64,000 nt of DNA. Source: Sphingomonas sp. NBWT7 (GTDB taxonomy: Bacteria > Pseudomonadota > Alphaproteobacteria > Sphingomonadales > Sphingomonadaceae). The stretch spans positions 1,139,501-1,203,500 of the forward strand of contig NZ_CP043639.1 of assembly GCF_014217605.1 (NCBI RefSeq). The letters run 5' to 3'. Each line of letters starts with the position of its first letter. Position 1 is the stretch's first letter. The notes under the pieces are model-generated. The model had not been told where the DNA came from. It saw only the letters and a program-made list of their open reading frames with translations, and did no database searches. This document shows, one piece after another, positions 41,509 through 49,487 of the stretch. The translations under genes were made by a program, and so were the position numbers.

Positions 41509-42909
41509 TCAGATATGCAGCGGTCGTCCATAGGCGGAGAGCACCGCCTCGTGCATCGTCTCGCTGATCGTGGGATGCGGGAAGACGGTGCCCATAAGTT
41601 CGGCCTCGGTCGTCTCCAACGTCTTGCCGATTGTGTAGCCCTGGATCAGCTCGGTCACCTCGGCCCCGATCATATGCGCGCCGAGCAGCTCGCCCGTTTT
41701 TGCGTCGAACACCGTCTTCACGAAGCCCTCGGGCTCGCCGAGCGCGATCGCCTTGCCGTTGCCGATGAAGGGGAAGTTGCCGACCTTCACTTCGAAGCCG
41801 GCTTCCTTCGCCTTCGCTTCGGTCAGGCCGACGCTGGCGATCTGCGGGCGGCAATAGGTGCAGCCGGGGATGTTGCGCGGGTCCATCGCGTGCGGATGCC
41901 CGCCCGCGATCGCCTCGGCAGCAATCACGCCCTCGTGCATCGCCTTGTGCGCCAGCCACGGGGGCGCCGTGATGTCGCCGATCGCCCATACGCCCTCCAC
42001 GTTGGTTCGGCAGGCGGCATCGGCCTTGACGAACCCGCGCTCGTCCATCGCGACGCCGAGCTCTTCGAGCCCGATCTTCGCCGTATTGGGGACGATCCCG
42101 ACCGCGACGATGACGTGGCTGAATTCGGCCTTGGTCTCCTTGCCGGCCTTGTCCTTCAGCGTCGCGGTCACGCCCTTCGTGCCGATGTCGAGCGCCCCCA
42201 CGCCGGCAGAGGTCATGATCGTGATGCCCTGTTTTTTCAGCGCCTTTTCGAGATGGGCGGAAACGTCCGCATCCTCCACCGGCACCAACCGATCGAGCAT
42301 CTCGACGACGGTAACTTCGGCTCCCATGTCGTTGTAGAAGCTCGCGAACTCGATCCCGATCGCGCCGGAGCCGATCACCAGCAGCTTGGTCGGCATCTCG
42401 GGCGGGGTCATCGCATGACGATACGTCCAGATGCGCTTGCCGTCAGCCTTGGCAAACGGCAGGTCCCGCGCCCGCGCACCGGTGGCGACGATGACGTTCT
42501 TGTACTGAAGCTCAGCCTCCTTCCCGTCCTTGTCGGTGACGCTCAGCTTGCCCTGCCCGGTCAGCCTGCCCTCGCCCATGTGCACCGCGATCTTGTGCTT
42601 CTTCATCAGGTGCGCGACGCCCTGATTGAGCTGCTTGGCGACGCCGCGTGACCGCTTGACCACTGCATCCAGATCGGCCGCGAACCCATCGACCTTGAGC
42701 CCGTAGTCCTTGGCGTGGCTCATGTAATGATAGACCTCGGCGGAACGCAGCAGTGCCTTGGTCGGGATGCACCCCCAATTAAGGCAGATGCCGCCGAGCA
42801 GCTCGCGCTCGACGATCGCCGTCTTAAGCCCAAGCTGCGCAGCGCGGATCGCCGCGACATAGCCGCCCGGCCCCGATCCGAGAACGACGAGATCATAGTT
42901 TTCAGCCAC
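41509..42909 (-). CDS. lpdA: Dihydrolipoyl dehydrogenase (E3)
   Basis: 466-aa flavoprotein that reoxidises dihydrolipoamide with NAD+ in 2-oxoacid dehydrogenase complexes. FAD site VVLGSGPGGYVAA, redox disulfide C42-C47 in GGICLNWGCIPTKAL, NAD site VIGSGAIGIEFA, and the catalytic His-Glu pair in HPTISETMHEA. It lies 3 nt after a small membrane-protein gene, itself 1 nt after pdhC, so E2 and E3 are coexpressed and it is most likely the pyruvate dehydrogenase E3. Confidence 0.97.
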   Translation of the reverse strand: MAENYDLVVLGSGPGGYVAAIRAAQLGLKTAIVERELLGGICLNWGCIPTKALLRSAEVYHYMSHAKDYGLKVDGFAADLDAVVKRSRGVAKQLNQGVAHLMKKHKIAVHMGEGRLTGQGKLSVTDKDGKEAELQYKNVIVATGARARDLPFAKADGKRIWTYRHAMTPPEMPTKLLVIGSGAIGIEFASFYNDMGAEVTVVEMLDRLVPVEDADVSAHLEKALKKQGITIMTSAGVGALDIGTKGVTATLKDKAGKETKAEFSHVIVAVGIVPNTAKIGLEELGVAMDERGFVKADAACRTNVEGVWAIGDITAPPWLAHKAMHEGVIAAEAIAGGHPHAMDPRNIPGCTYCRPQIASVGLTEAKAKEAGFEVKVGNFPFIGNGKAIALGEPEGFVKTVFDAKTGELLGAHMIGAEVTELIQGYTIGKTLETTEAELMGTVFPHPTISETMHEAVLSAYGRPLHI

Positions 42910-42912
42910 TTG

Positions 42913-43113
42913 TCATCGGTTCCTTGATTTGCGCGCAGCCTTGGCGATCTCGGGAACGCTCATCGCCACGATCGCGAGCATCGTCACCCAGCCGACCGGC
43001 TCGAGCGAATCCGCGCCCTGCGGATAGGCCCACACGCCGGCTCGAAAGATTGCCAGCGTCAGCATCAGGCCCGCCGCGAGATGGACGAGCTCGATCGCCA
43101 CCGCGCGGTTCAT
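42913..43113 (-). CDS. Small membrane protein between pdhC and lpdA
   Basis: 66-aa protein with two predicted membrane helices (about residues 6-26 and 40-56) joined by a short loop, ending in a basic tail (KAARKSRNR). The ATG at 43113 comes one nucleotide after the pdhC stop and its TGA is 3 nt before lpdA, so it is clearly part of the operon. I do not recognise the family. A membrane tether or modulator for the pyruvate dehydrogenase complex is possible but purely inferred. Confidence 0.65.
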   Translation of the reverse strand: MNRAVAIELVHLAAGLMLTLAIFRAGVWAYPQGADSLEPVGWVTMLAIVAMSVPEIAKAARKSRNR

Positions 43114-43114
43114 G

Positions 43115-44509
43115 TCAGGCAAGCATGCCCAGCGGGTTCTCGCACAATTGCTTGAACGCCTGCATCAGTTCGGCACCGTCTGCGCCGTCGATCGCACGAT
43201 GGTCGAAGCTGCCCGTCGCACTCATCACCGTCGCGACCGCCAGTTCGTTTTCAACGACATACGGCCGCTTCTCGCCAGCGCCTATCGCGAGGATCATGCC
43301 CTGCGGCGGGTTGATCACCGCCTCGAATTGCTTGATCCCGTACATGCCCATGTTGCTGAGCGAGGCGGTGCCGCCCTGAAACTCCTCGGGCTTCAGCTTC
43401 TTGTCGCGCGCGCGGGCGGCGAGATCCTTCATTCGCGTCGAGATCGACGACAGCGACGCGCTATCCGCCTCGGTGATGACGGGCGTGATGAGCCCCTCGG
43501 GCGTCGACACCGCCACCGAGATGTCCGCGCGCTTGAACGTGACGAGCTCGTTCGGCGTGTACATCACGTTGCACTTGGGCACCTGGACGAGCGCCGCGGC
43601 AAGCGCCTTGATCATCAGATCGTTGACCGACAGCTTCACCGCGCGCGCCGACAGGCTCTCGTTGAGCTCGGTACGCAGCGCGAGCAGCTTGTCGAGCCGC
43701 ACGTCCACCGTGAGGTAGATGTGCGGCACTTGCTGCTTCGATTCGGTCAGGCGGCGCGCGATCGTCTTGCGCATGTTGCTGAGCTTGGTCGTCTCGTGCG
43801 GGATATCGGGGATCGCCACCGCGGCCGGCGCGCGCTGCGGCGTGTCCGGGGCGGCGGCTTCCGTCGCGGCCGCCGAGGGCGGTGTCGCCGCGGCAGCTTC
43901 CGGCGCTGCGCCGCCCGTCGCGCCGTCGACATCGGCCTTGACGATCCGGCCGTTGGGCCCCGAGCCGCTGAGCGCGGCGAGGTCGACCCCCTTGTCGGCG
44001 GCGATGCGGCGCGCCAGCGGGCTGGCCTTGACGCGCGTGCCGCCCGCGCTCCCGTCAGCCGACTGTGCCGCCGCGCGGGGCGCCGGCGCCTTTGTCTCGG
44101 GATTGTCGGCGGACACGGGCTCGCCGGTCTCGCGATCGACCGGGGCGTCGATCTGCTTCCTGGCCGCTGGTTCCTCCGACGCACGCGCCTCCGCTTGCTG
44201 CTTCGCGGGGGCGGGCTTCAATGCGGGTTCTGGCGCGGGCGTCTCACCACCGGCGGCGCTTTCCTCCCCCTCGGCGTCGAGCAGCATGATGACCTCGCCG
44301 ACCTTCACACCGTCGGTGCCCTCGGCCACGACGAGCTTGGCGACGACGCCCTCGTCGACCGCCTCGAACTCCATCGTCGCTTTGTCGGTCTCGATCTCGG
44401 CCATCAGGTCACCGGCCTTCACCGTGTCGCCCTCCTTCACCACCCATTTCGCCAGCGTCCCCTCCTCCATCGTCGGAGAGAGCGCAGGCATCTTGATCTC
44501 GATCGGCAT
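43115..44509 (-). CDS. pdhC: Pyruvate dehydrogenase E2 (dihydrolipoamide acetyltransferase)
   Basis: 464-aa core subunit that transfers the acetyl group to CoA. One N-terminal lipoyl domain (residues 1-78) with K43 in ETDKATMEF, a long Pro/Ala/Glu linker, a peripheral-subunit-binding domain (VKASPLARRIAADKGVDL, about 156-195), a second linker, and the catalytic domain ending in SFDHRAIDGADG (H437, D441). The order of domains fits alphaproteobacterial PdhC. Genes for E1 (pdhA/pdhB) are not in the window. Confidence 0.95.
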   Translation of the reverse strand: MPIEIKMPALSPTMEEGTLAKWVVKEGDTVKAGDLMAEIETDKATMEFEAVDEGVVAKLVVAEGTDGVKVGEVIMLLDAEGEESAAGGETPAPEPALKPAPAKQQAEARASEEPAARKQIDAPVDRETGEPVSADNPETKAPAPRAAAQSADGSAGGTRVKASPLARRIAADKGVDLAALSGSGPNGRIVKADVDGATGGAAPEAAAATPPSAAATEAAAPDTPQRAPAAVAIPDIPHETTKLSNMRKTIARRLTESKQQVPHIYLTVDVRLDKLLALRTELNESLSARAVKLSVNDLMIKALAAALVQVPKCNVMYTPNELVTFKRADISVAVSTPEGLITPVITEADSASLSSISTRMKDLAARARDKKLKPEEFQGGTASLSNMGMYGIKQFEAVINPPQGMILAIGAGEKRPYVVENELAVATVMSATGSFDHRAIDGADGAELMQAFKQLCENPLGMLA

Positions 44510-44615
44510 GAGGGTCCTCGAACTGTTCCCGGGGAGGGCATTCGTCTCTCGCGCCGAGCCCTTGCGCGGTCAACCCCGCAGGCGGATAAGCCGCCGCGAC
44601 AAGGGGCTCGCACAC

Positions 44616-45068
44616 ATGCGCATTTATCTGACCGTGATCGACGATACGCCCGAGGCGGAGATCGCGCTGCGCTTCGCCGCGCGGCGCGCGGTGAAGACGG
44701 GCGGCGCGGTCGAGATCTTGGCGCTGGTCGAGCCGCAGGAGTTCATCGCGTTCGGCGGCGTGCAGGCGACGATCGAGGAGGACGCGCGGCTGGCGGCGGA
44801 AAGCCTGGTCGCGCGCGCGGCCGGCACGCTGATCGAGGAATCGGGGCTGCGCCCGGCGATCACCGTGCGGCAGGGCGACGGCCCCAAGATCATCCGCGAG
44901 CTGATCGCCGCCAATCCCCAGATCGCCGCACTGGTGCTCGGCGCAACAGCGGATGGCCCGCCTGGCCCGCTCGTCGCGCATTTCGCGGGCGAGGTCGGCG
45001 CGCTTCCGGTGCCGCTGATGATCATCCCCGGCAGCCTTGATCGCGATGCGATCGACCGGCTCAGCTGA
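44616..45068 (+). CDS. Universal stress protein (UspA family)
   Basis: 150-aa single UspA domain. RIYLTVIDDTPEAEIALRFA forms the first strand and loop; the ATP-binding end is read as VLGATADGPPGPLVAHFAG, a variant of the G-2x-G-9x-G-S/T signature, so nucleotide binding is uncertain. It is divergent from pdhC with about 105 nt between them. The open frame reaches far upstream antisense to pdhC; the ATG at 44616 after AAGGGG is the start. Confidence 0.85.
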   Translation: MRIYLTVIDDTPEAEIALRFAARRAVKTGGAVEILALVEPQEFIAFGGVQATIEEDARLAAESLVARAAGTLIEESGLRPAITVRQGDGPKIIRELIAANPQIAALVLGATADGPPGPLVAHFAGEVGALPVPLMIIPGSLDRDAIDRLS

Positions 45069-45135
45069 CGCGGAGCGGCCCCCGCGTTTTGGTCGACGTG
45101 CCGGGCAGCCCGCGCTGCCCGACCCGTCGCTACCA

Positions 45136-45930
45136 TTACTGCTTGTAGGCCTTGAACGTACCGCTCGAATTGTCGCGCGGATCACGCCACGCCGCTTCGA
45201 TCGTCCGGCCGTCCGGGGCGACGGTATAGGTCGTCTCCTGCATCACCTTGCCGTTCTGCATGTCGGTCAGCGTCATCTTGTTGGGCGCGAGCAGCACCGC
45301 CTTGGTCATCGTCTTGCCCGGATCGCCGACGTTGGGGGCGTAATCGCCGCCGAACTTGGCGTCGAGCGTCTCACCCAGCGGCGAGGTTAGCTTCACCCGT
45401 TCCCGATCGACCTTCAGCGTCAACGTGCGCGCATTGTCGGTCACTTCGGTCGCCGACGTGTCAGTCTTCCACTGGCCCGACACGCGATGCGCCCCTGCGA
45501 TCGGCGTTCCGACGCGCGTCTGCACCATCTTCTGATCGATCTTCGTGCCAGCGGCATTGTTGGTGTTGCTCATCACCGACGTCAGCGTGCTGCCGTCCGC
45601 CGAGACGGTGCGACGGCTCTCGCCGATCACCTTGCCCGCCTTGCGGAACTGGAACGTCGCGCTGCTGGCATCGGGCGTCGCGACCGCGACCTCGTCCCAA
45701 TACGGCTTGTCGGCAACCTTGTGGAACTTGCCGTCGGCCGGCACGGTGAATGGGGGAAGGCACGTCGTGCAGGTGTAGCTGCCGTTCCTGATCGTCCAGC
45801 TATCGGGCTTGACGTTAAGCGCGGCCGATTTCGGATCGCCCTTCCACGTGCCGTCGAACGGGCTTTGCGCAAGCGCGGGGGTGGCGAGAAACAGCGCGCC
45901 GACGAGGAGCGCGGGTGAAAATCTGGTCAT
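45136..45930 (-). CDS. Exported protein of unknown function
   Basis: 264-aa protein with a clear signal peptide (MTRFSPALLVGALFLATPALAQ, 22 residues given in part here as positions 1-22). The mature part begins PFDGTWKGDPKSAALN and is rich in beta-strand-like segments, with a C-x-x-C pair (TCTTC, near residue 55) and a repeated pattern of DGSTLTSVMSNTN and DGRTIEAAW. It looks like a periplasmic beta-rich fold of lipocalin-like type, but I do not recognise a family. It is divergent from the M28 peptidase gene. Confidence 0.65.
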   Translation of the reverse strand: MTRFSPALLVGALFLATPALAQSPFDGTWKGDPKSAALNVKPDSWTIRNGSYTCTTCLPPFTVPADGKFHKVADKPYWDEVAVATPDASSATFQFRKAGKVIGESRRTVSADGSTLTSVMSNTNNAAGTKIDQKMVQTRVGTPIAGAHRVSGQWKTDTSATEVTDNARTLTLKVDRERVKLTSPLGETLDAKFGGDYAPNVGDPGKTMTKAVLLAPNKMTLTDMQNGKVMQETTYTVAPDGRTIEAAWRDPRDNSSGTFKAYKQ

Positions 45931-46078
45931 CGTGCAAATCCTGCCTCAAGAGGAAAACGCCTTGGACTCGCGACCGTATTTTCACCCATCGTTACGCTTG
46001 CGCGTCGACCGCGTCAAAGCACCCGGCGATAACGGATCGCGCCTTGTCGCTGACGGCCTTTGCCGGCATGCCGCGACC

Positions 46079-47416
46079 ATGCCTTTTCACCCCCGTTCCG
46101 CCCGGCTGCGCGCCGCCCTGCTGCCCATCCTTCCCGCTGCCGCGATGCTGGCCGGCGCGACACCCGCGGTCGCGCGCGAGGCCCCGTCGCAGGAGCGCCT
46201 ACGCAGCTCGGTCGAGCGGCTCGTCTCGTTCGGCACGCGCCACTCGTTGTCGTCGACGACTGATCCCGCCCGCGGCATCGGTGCGGCACGCAATTGGGTG
46301 GCGAGCGAGTTCGCAAGGATCGGCGCGACTTGCGGGGGTTGCATCGCGGTCGAGCGGCTAGAGCGCCGGTTCGTCAACGCGCGCGCGCCCGCCGGCGTGG
46401 TGATCGAGGACGTGCTCGGCATCCAGCGCGGCACCGATCCCAATCGCTTCATCATCGTCGGCGGCCATATCGACAGCCGCGTCAGCGATGTGATGGACGT
46501 GACGTCCGACGCGCCCGGTGCCAACGACGATGCGAGCGGCGTGGCTCTGGTGCTGGAGGCCGCTCGCATCCTGTCGAAAGAGAAGTTCGCGGCGACGATC
46601 GTCTACGTCGCCTTCTCGGGCGAGGAGCAGGGGCTGCTCGGCGCGACGCTGCTCGCCGAGACCGCGAAGGCGCGCGGCTGGCAGGTCGACGCGATGTTTA
46701 ACAACGACATCGTCGGCAACACGATCGGCCAGGACGGGCTGCGCGTCGCTGACCGCGTCCGCGTCTTCTCCGAAGGTATCCGCGTCGGTGAGACGCTGGC
46801 AGAGGCGACGGAACGCCGCGCGATCGGCGGCGAGGATGACGGGCCGAGCCGCGCGCTTGCCAAGGCGATCGATGGGATCGCCGAAACGCTACCCGGCCGT
46901 CTCGACGTGTTCGTCGACCGGCGGCCCGATCGCTTCGGGCGCGGCGGCGATCACGAGCCGTTCCTGCGCGAGGGCTATCCCGCGGTGCGCTTCACCGTCG
47001 GCGCCGAGAATTGGGATCGCCAGCATCAGAATCTGCGCACCGAGAACGGTCGCGTCTACGGCGATACGATCGAGGGAATGGACTTCGACTACCTTGCCCG
47101 CGTGACGGCAATCAATGTCGCCGCGCTAGCGCAACTCGCCGCCGCCCCCGCCGCCCCGGCGGCGGTGTCCGTATCGGGCGAGCTGACACGCGACACGACG
47201 GTCTCGTGGCAGGCCTCTCCGGACGCCGCGCGCTATCGCCTGCGCTGGCGGCGGAACGACAAGCCGGCGTGGACCGACGAGAAGATCGTCACCGGCGCGA
47301 CTCCGGTGGTGCTGAAGGAAGTATCGGTCGACGATCACTTCTTCGGCGTCAGCGCGCTTGGCGCGAACAGCGCGGAAAGCATCGTCACCTTTGCCGGACG
47401 CGCTCCACGACGCTGA
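46079..47416 (+). CDS. Exported M28-family metallopeptidase with C-terminal Fn3-like domain
   Basis: 445-aa aminopeptidase-like protein. Signal peptide about residues 1-32. Zinc site of the M28 fold: H130 in VGGHIDSR, D150 in GANDDASG, E182-E183 in SGEEQGLLG, D210 in NNDIVGN and H292 in GDHEPF. After residue 350 an Fn3-like domain follows (VSWQASPDAARYRLRWRR). Probably cleaves peptides in the periplasm or outside. The ATG at 46079 gives a proper signal peptide; the longer open frame upstream does not. Confidence 0.9.
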   Translation: MPFHPRSARLRAALLPILPAAAMLAGATPAVAREAPSQERLRSSVERLVSFGTRHSLSSTTDPARGIGAARNWVASEFARIGATCGGCIAVERLERRFVNARAPAGVVIEDVLGIQRGTDPNRFIIVGGHIDSRVSDVMDVTSDAPGANDDASGVALVLEAARILSKEKFAATIVYVAFSGEEQGLLGATLLAETAKARGWQVDAMFNNDIVGNTIGQDGLRVADRVRVFSEGIRVGETLAEATERRAIGGEDDGPSRALAKAIDGIAETLPGRLDVFVDRRPDRFGRGGDHEPFLREGYPAVRFTVGAENWDRQHQNLRTENGRVYGDTIEGMDFDYLARVTAINVAALAQLAAAPAAPAAVSVSGELTRDTTVSWQASPDAARYRLRWRRNDKPAWTDEKIVTGATPVVLKEVSVDDHFFGVSALGANSAESIVTFAGRAPRR

Positions 47417-47467
47417 TCCGTGGACAGTCCGGCGCTACCACGGCCCTAGCAACGACCTCCGATGCGC

Positions 47468-47507
47468 AAAAAAGGGTGCGTCGCCCCTGTGGCAACGCAC
47501 CCTTTTT
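47468..47507. terminator. Bidirectional intrinsic terminator
   Basis: AAAAAAGGGTGCGT pairs with ACGCACCCTTTTT around a 13-nt loop, giving an A tract on one side and a T tract on the other. It lies between the convergent M28 peptidase and RcnB/glycine-zipper genes and can end both. Confidence 0.9.
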
Positions 47508-47567
47508 CTACTCGCTAACGGCGGACCACGGCGCTTGCCGCAATGCCCGCCCCCCAACGCGTTGAGA

Positions 47568-48761
47568 TCAGCGGCAGATGCACTTCGGCTTGGGTCGCCA
47601 CACGCGCTTGCGCGCCTTCGGCCGCGAGTAGGTGACCGAATCCTCCCAGATCTCGGTGGTGGTCGTCGTCACGACGGGCTGGCTCTGGACCGAGATCGTC
47701 GTGATGCTCGAACCGGGATAGTAATAGCCGTTGGCATAATAGCCGCCGCCCGCTGCATAGCCCGCGCCGCCGGTGGTGGTGACGACGGTCGTCCCGCCGC
47801 TGGTGACGACCGGCGACTGCCCGTGGTAAATTACCGGCGGCGGCGGCAGCGGCGCGGCGCGCGTCGCAACCGCGGGCGGATAGCCGTAGCCGGGCTGCGG
47901 GTACGGCGCGCCGTAACCGGGCGCCGGCGGTACGCGGCCGCGATCCTCGGCGCGATCGACGGCATAGCCCGTCAGCGCACCCACGCCGCCGCCGATCAGC
48001 GCCCCGCCCAATCGGTTGCCGCGGCCGGCAATCGCCGCTCCGGCGACGCCGCCGACAACCGCGCCGACTGCCGCGCCGCCAAGCCCGGTGTCGCGCTGCG
48101 GATAGCCATAAGGCGCGCCGGGCGCATAACCGCCCTGCGCCCCATAGGCATAGCCGCCGTTCTGATAGGCGTAGCCGTCGTAGCCCGCTGCGTCGTCGTA
48201 ATAGGTGTAGTCGGTGCCGTCGGCATCGAACCGGTCCCAGTCGACCCCGCCGATCGTGTCGTATACCGATCCGCGACCGTCGATCAGCACCGCGTCGTCA
48301 TAGTAGCGCGACCAGGTGTAGTTCGCCGGCGGCTGCGGCAGGCCGTAGCCCGACCAGTCGTTGATGTACCAGTTCGGCTGAATCCAATAGCTCGGCAGCA
48401 CCCAGCCGCGGACCGGACGCTGATACGCACCCCAGCCGCCCGGCGCGCGATAGCCGCCCCACCAGCGACCCTGGACGTGGCCGCCCCAGCGCGGGCGATT
48501 GTGGACGTAGCCCGGCTTGTTCCAATTGCCACCGCCCGGGCGGTTCCAACCGCCCGGCTTGCCCCAATTGCCACCGGGCTTGCCCCAATTCCCACCCGGC
48601 TTGTTCCAGCCGCCGGGACGTGACCAGCCACCCGACGTGCCGCCGACATGGGTATTCCCGATATGGGTACCGCCGCCGCGCACGACGACGCGTTGTCCCG
48701 CATCGGCCGCGGTCGCGGAAGCCATCGAAAGCAGCGCCGTCGCCGCCAACAGGGTTCGCAT
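47568..48761 (-). CDS. Exported Gly-rich protein with RcnB-like and glycine-zipper segments
   Basis: 397-aa protein. Signal peptide of about 22 residues, then a low-complexity stretch of GGWNKPGGNWGKPGG repeats, then an RcnB-like segment (LPSYWIQPNWYINDW, YTWSRYYDDAVLIDGRGSVY), a Tyr/Gly/Asp-rich region, a glycine-zipper block (GLGGAAVGAVVGGVAGAAIA and GGALIGGGVGALTGYAVD), Pro-rich sequence, and a basic C-terminus KPKCICR. The glycine zipper suggests membrane association. RcnB of E. coli affects nickel/cobalt handling; that role is not implied here. Confidence 0.75.
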   Translation of the reverse strand: MRTLLAATALLSMASATAADAGQRVVVRGGGTHIGNTHVGGTSGGWSRPGGWNKPGGNWGKPGGNWGKPGGWNRPGGGNWNKPGYVHNRPRWGGHVQGRWWGGYRAPGGWGAYQRPVRGWVLPSYWIQPNWYINDWSGYGLPQPPANYTWSRYYDDAVLIDGRGSVYDTIGGVDWDRFDADGTDYTYYDDAAGYDGYAYQNGGYAYGAQGGYAPGAPYGYPQRDTGLGGAAVGAVVGGVAGAAIAGRGNRLGGALIGGGVGALTGYAVDRAEDRGRVPPAPGYGAPYPQPGYGYPPAVATRAAPLPPPPVIYHGQSPVVTSGGTTVVTTTGGAGYAAGGGYYANGYYYPGSSITTISVQSQPVVTTTTTEIWEDSVTYSRPKARKRVWRPKPKCICR

Positions 48762-48892
48762 CGTTTCAACTCCCCGACTGGATCTATCAGGCGCGCAACG
48801 CCCGTCCGTCTTAACGAGTTGCTTACCATCGCACCCGCGGAGTCGCCAGCGCGGGGGCTGTCCCGATATGGATCAGCGTCGAAGAATGGTTG

Positions 48893-49378
48893 TTAGCCGA
48901 TTCGCCCGGCGAGCAGTCCCGCCACCGCTTCGCATCCAGCCGCATCGGCCGGCGTGAATCGGCCGGCAACGGGGCTGTCGAGATCGAGCACGCCGACCAG
49001 CCGGTCGCCCGCAACGATCGGCACCACGAGTTCCGATGCGCTCGCGGCATCGCACGCGATATGGCCGGGAAAGGCATGGACGTCCGCCACCAGCTGCGTC
49101 GCGCGCGTCTGCGCCGCGGTGCCACACACGCCCTTGCCCAGCGCGATGCGGATGCACGCCGGCTTGCCCTGGAACGGCCCGAGCACGAGCTCGTCGCCGA
49201 TCAAGCGATAGAAGCCCGCCCAGTTGAGATCCGGCAGATACTGCCACAGCAGCGCCGCGGCATTGGCCATGTTTGCGACGCCGTCGGGCTCATCGGCAGT
49301 CAACGCGTCCAGCGCGCCCAGGATGTCGCAATACAATGAAGCGGTGTCGTCGGCCGCGGCGATGTCGAACTGGTACAT
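48893..49378 (-). CDS. Free methionine-(R)-sulfoxide reductase (GAF domain)
   Basis: 161-aa cytoplasmic GAF-domain enzyme that reduces free methionine-R-sulfoxide. The three conserved cysteines C75, C85 and C109 have exactly the spacing (10 and 24) of the E. coli enzyme (C84, C94, C118). Seen: LNWAGFYRLIGDELVLGPFQ, KGVCGTAA, ADVHAFPGHIACD. The start at 49378 follows the family; open sequence upstream is unconserved. It pairs in function, not in operon, with the exported MsrB at 54439. Confidence 0.92.
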   Translation of the reverse strand: MYQFDIAAADDTASLYCDILGALDALTADEPDGVANMANAAALLWQYLPDLNWAGFYRLIGDELVLGPFQGKPACIRIALGKGVCGTAAQTRATQLVADVHAFPGHIACDAASASELVVPIVAGDRLVGVLDLDSPVAGRFTPADAAGCEAVAGLLAGRIG

Positions 49379-49487
49379 GGCGTGGCATGTAGTGGCCGGC
49401 GGCGCCACGGGCGAGCGCCTTTGTCGGCAGTCTGTCGCACGTCCGTCGCACGGCGGCTCTTTACGCGATCCATACGATTGCCGCGCT

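Noticed and set aside
43112..45040. 642-codon open frame on the plus strand
   Set aside because: Runs antisense through pdhC and out of phase through the stress-protein gene; no motif.
48517..48620. Short direct repeats that could suggest a CRISPR or minisatellite
   Set aside because: They encode the in-frame GGNWGKPGG repeats of the exported Gly-rich protein, have no unique spacers and no cas genes nearby.
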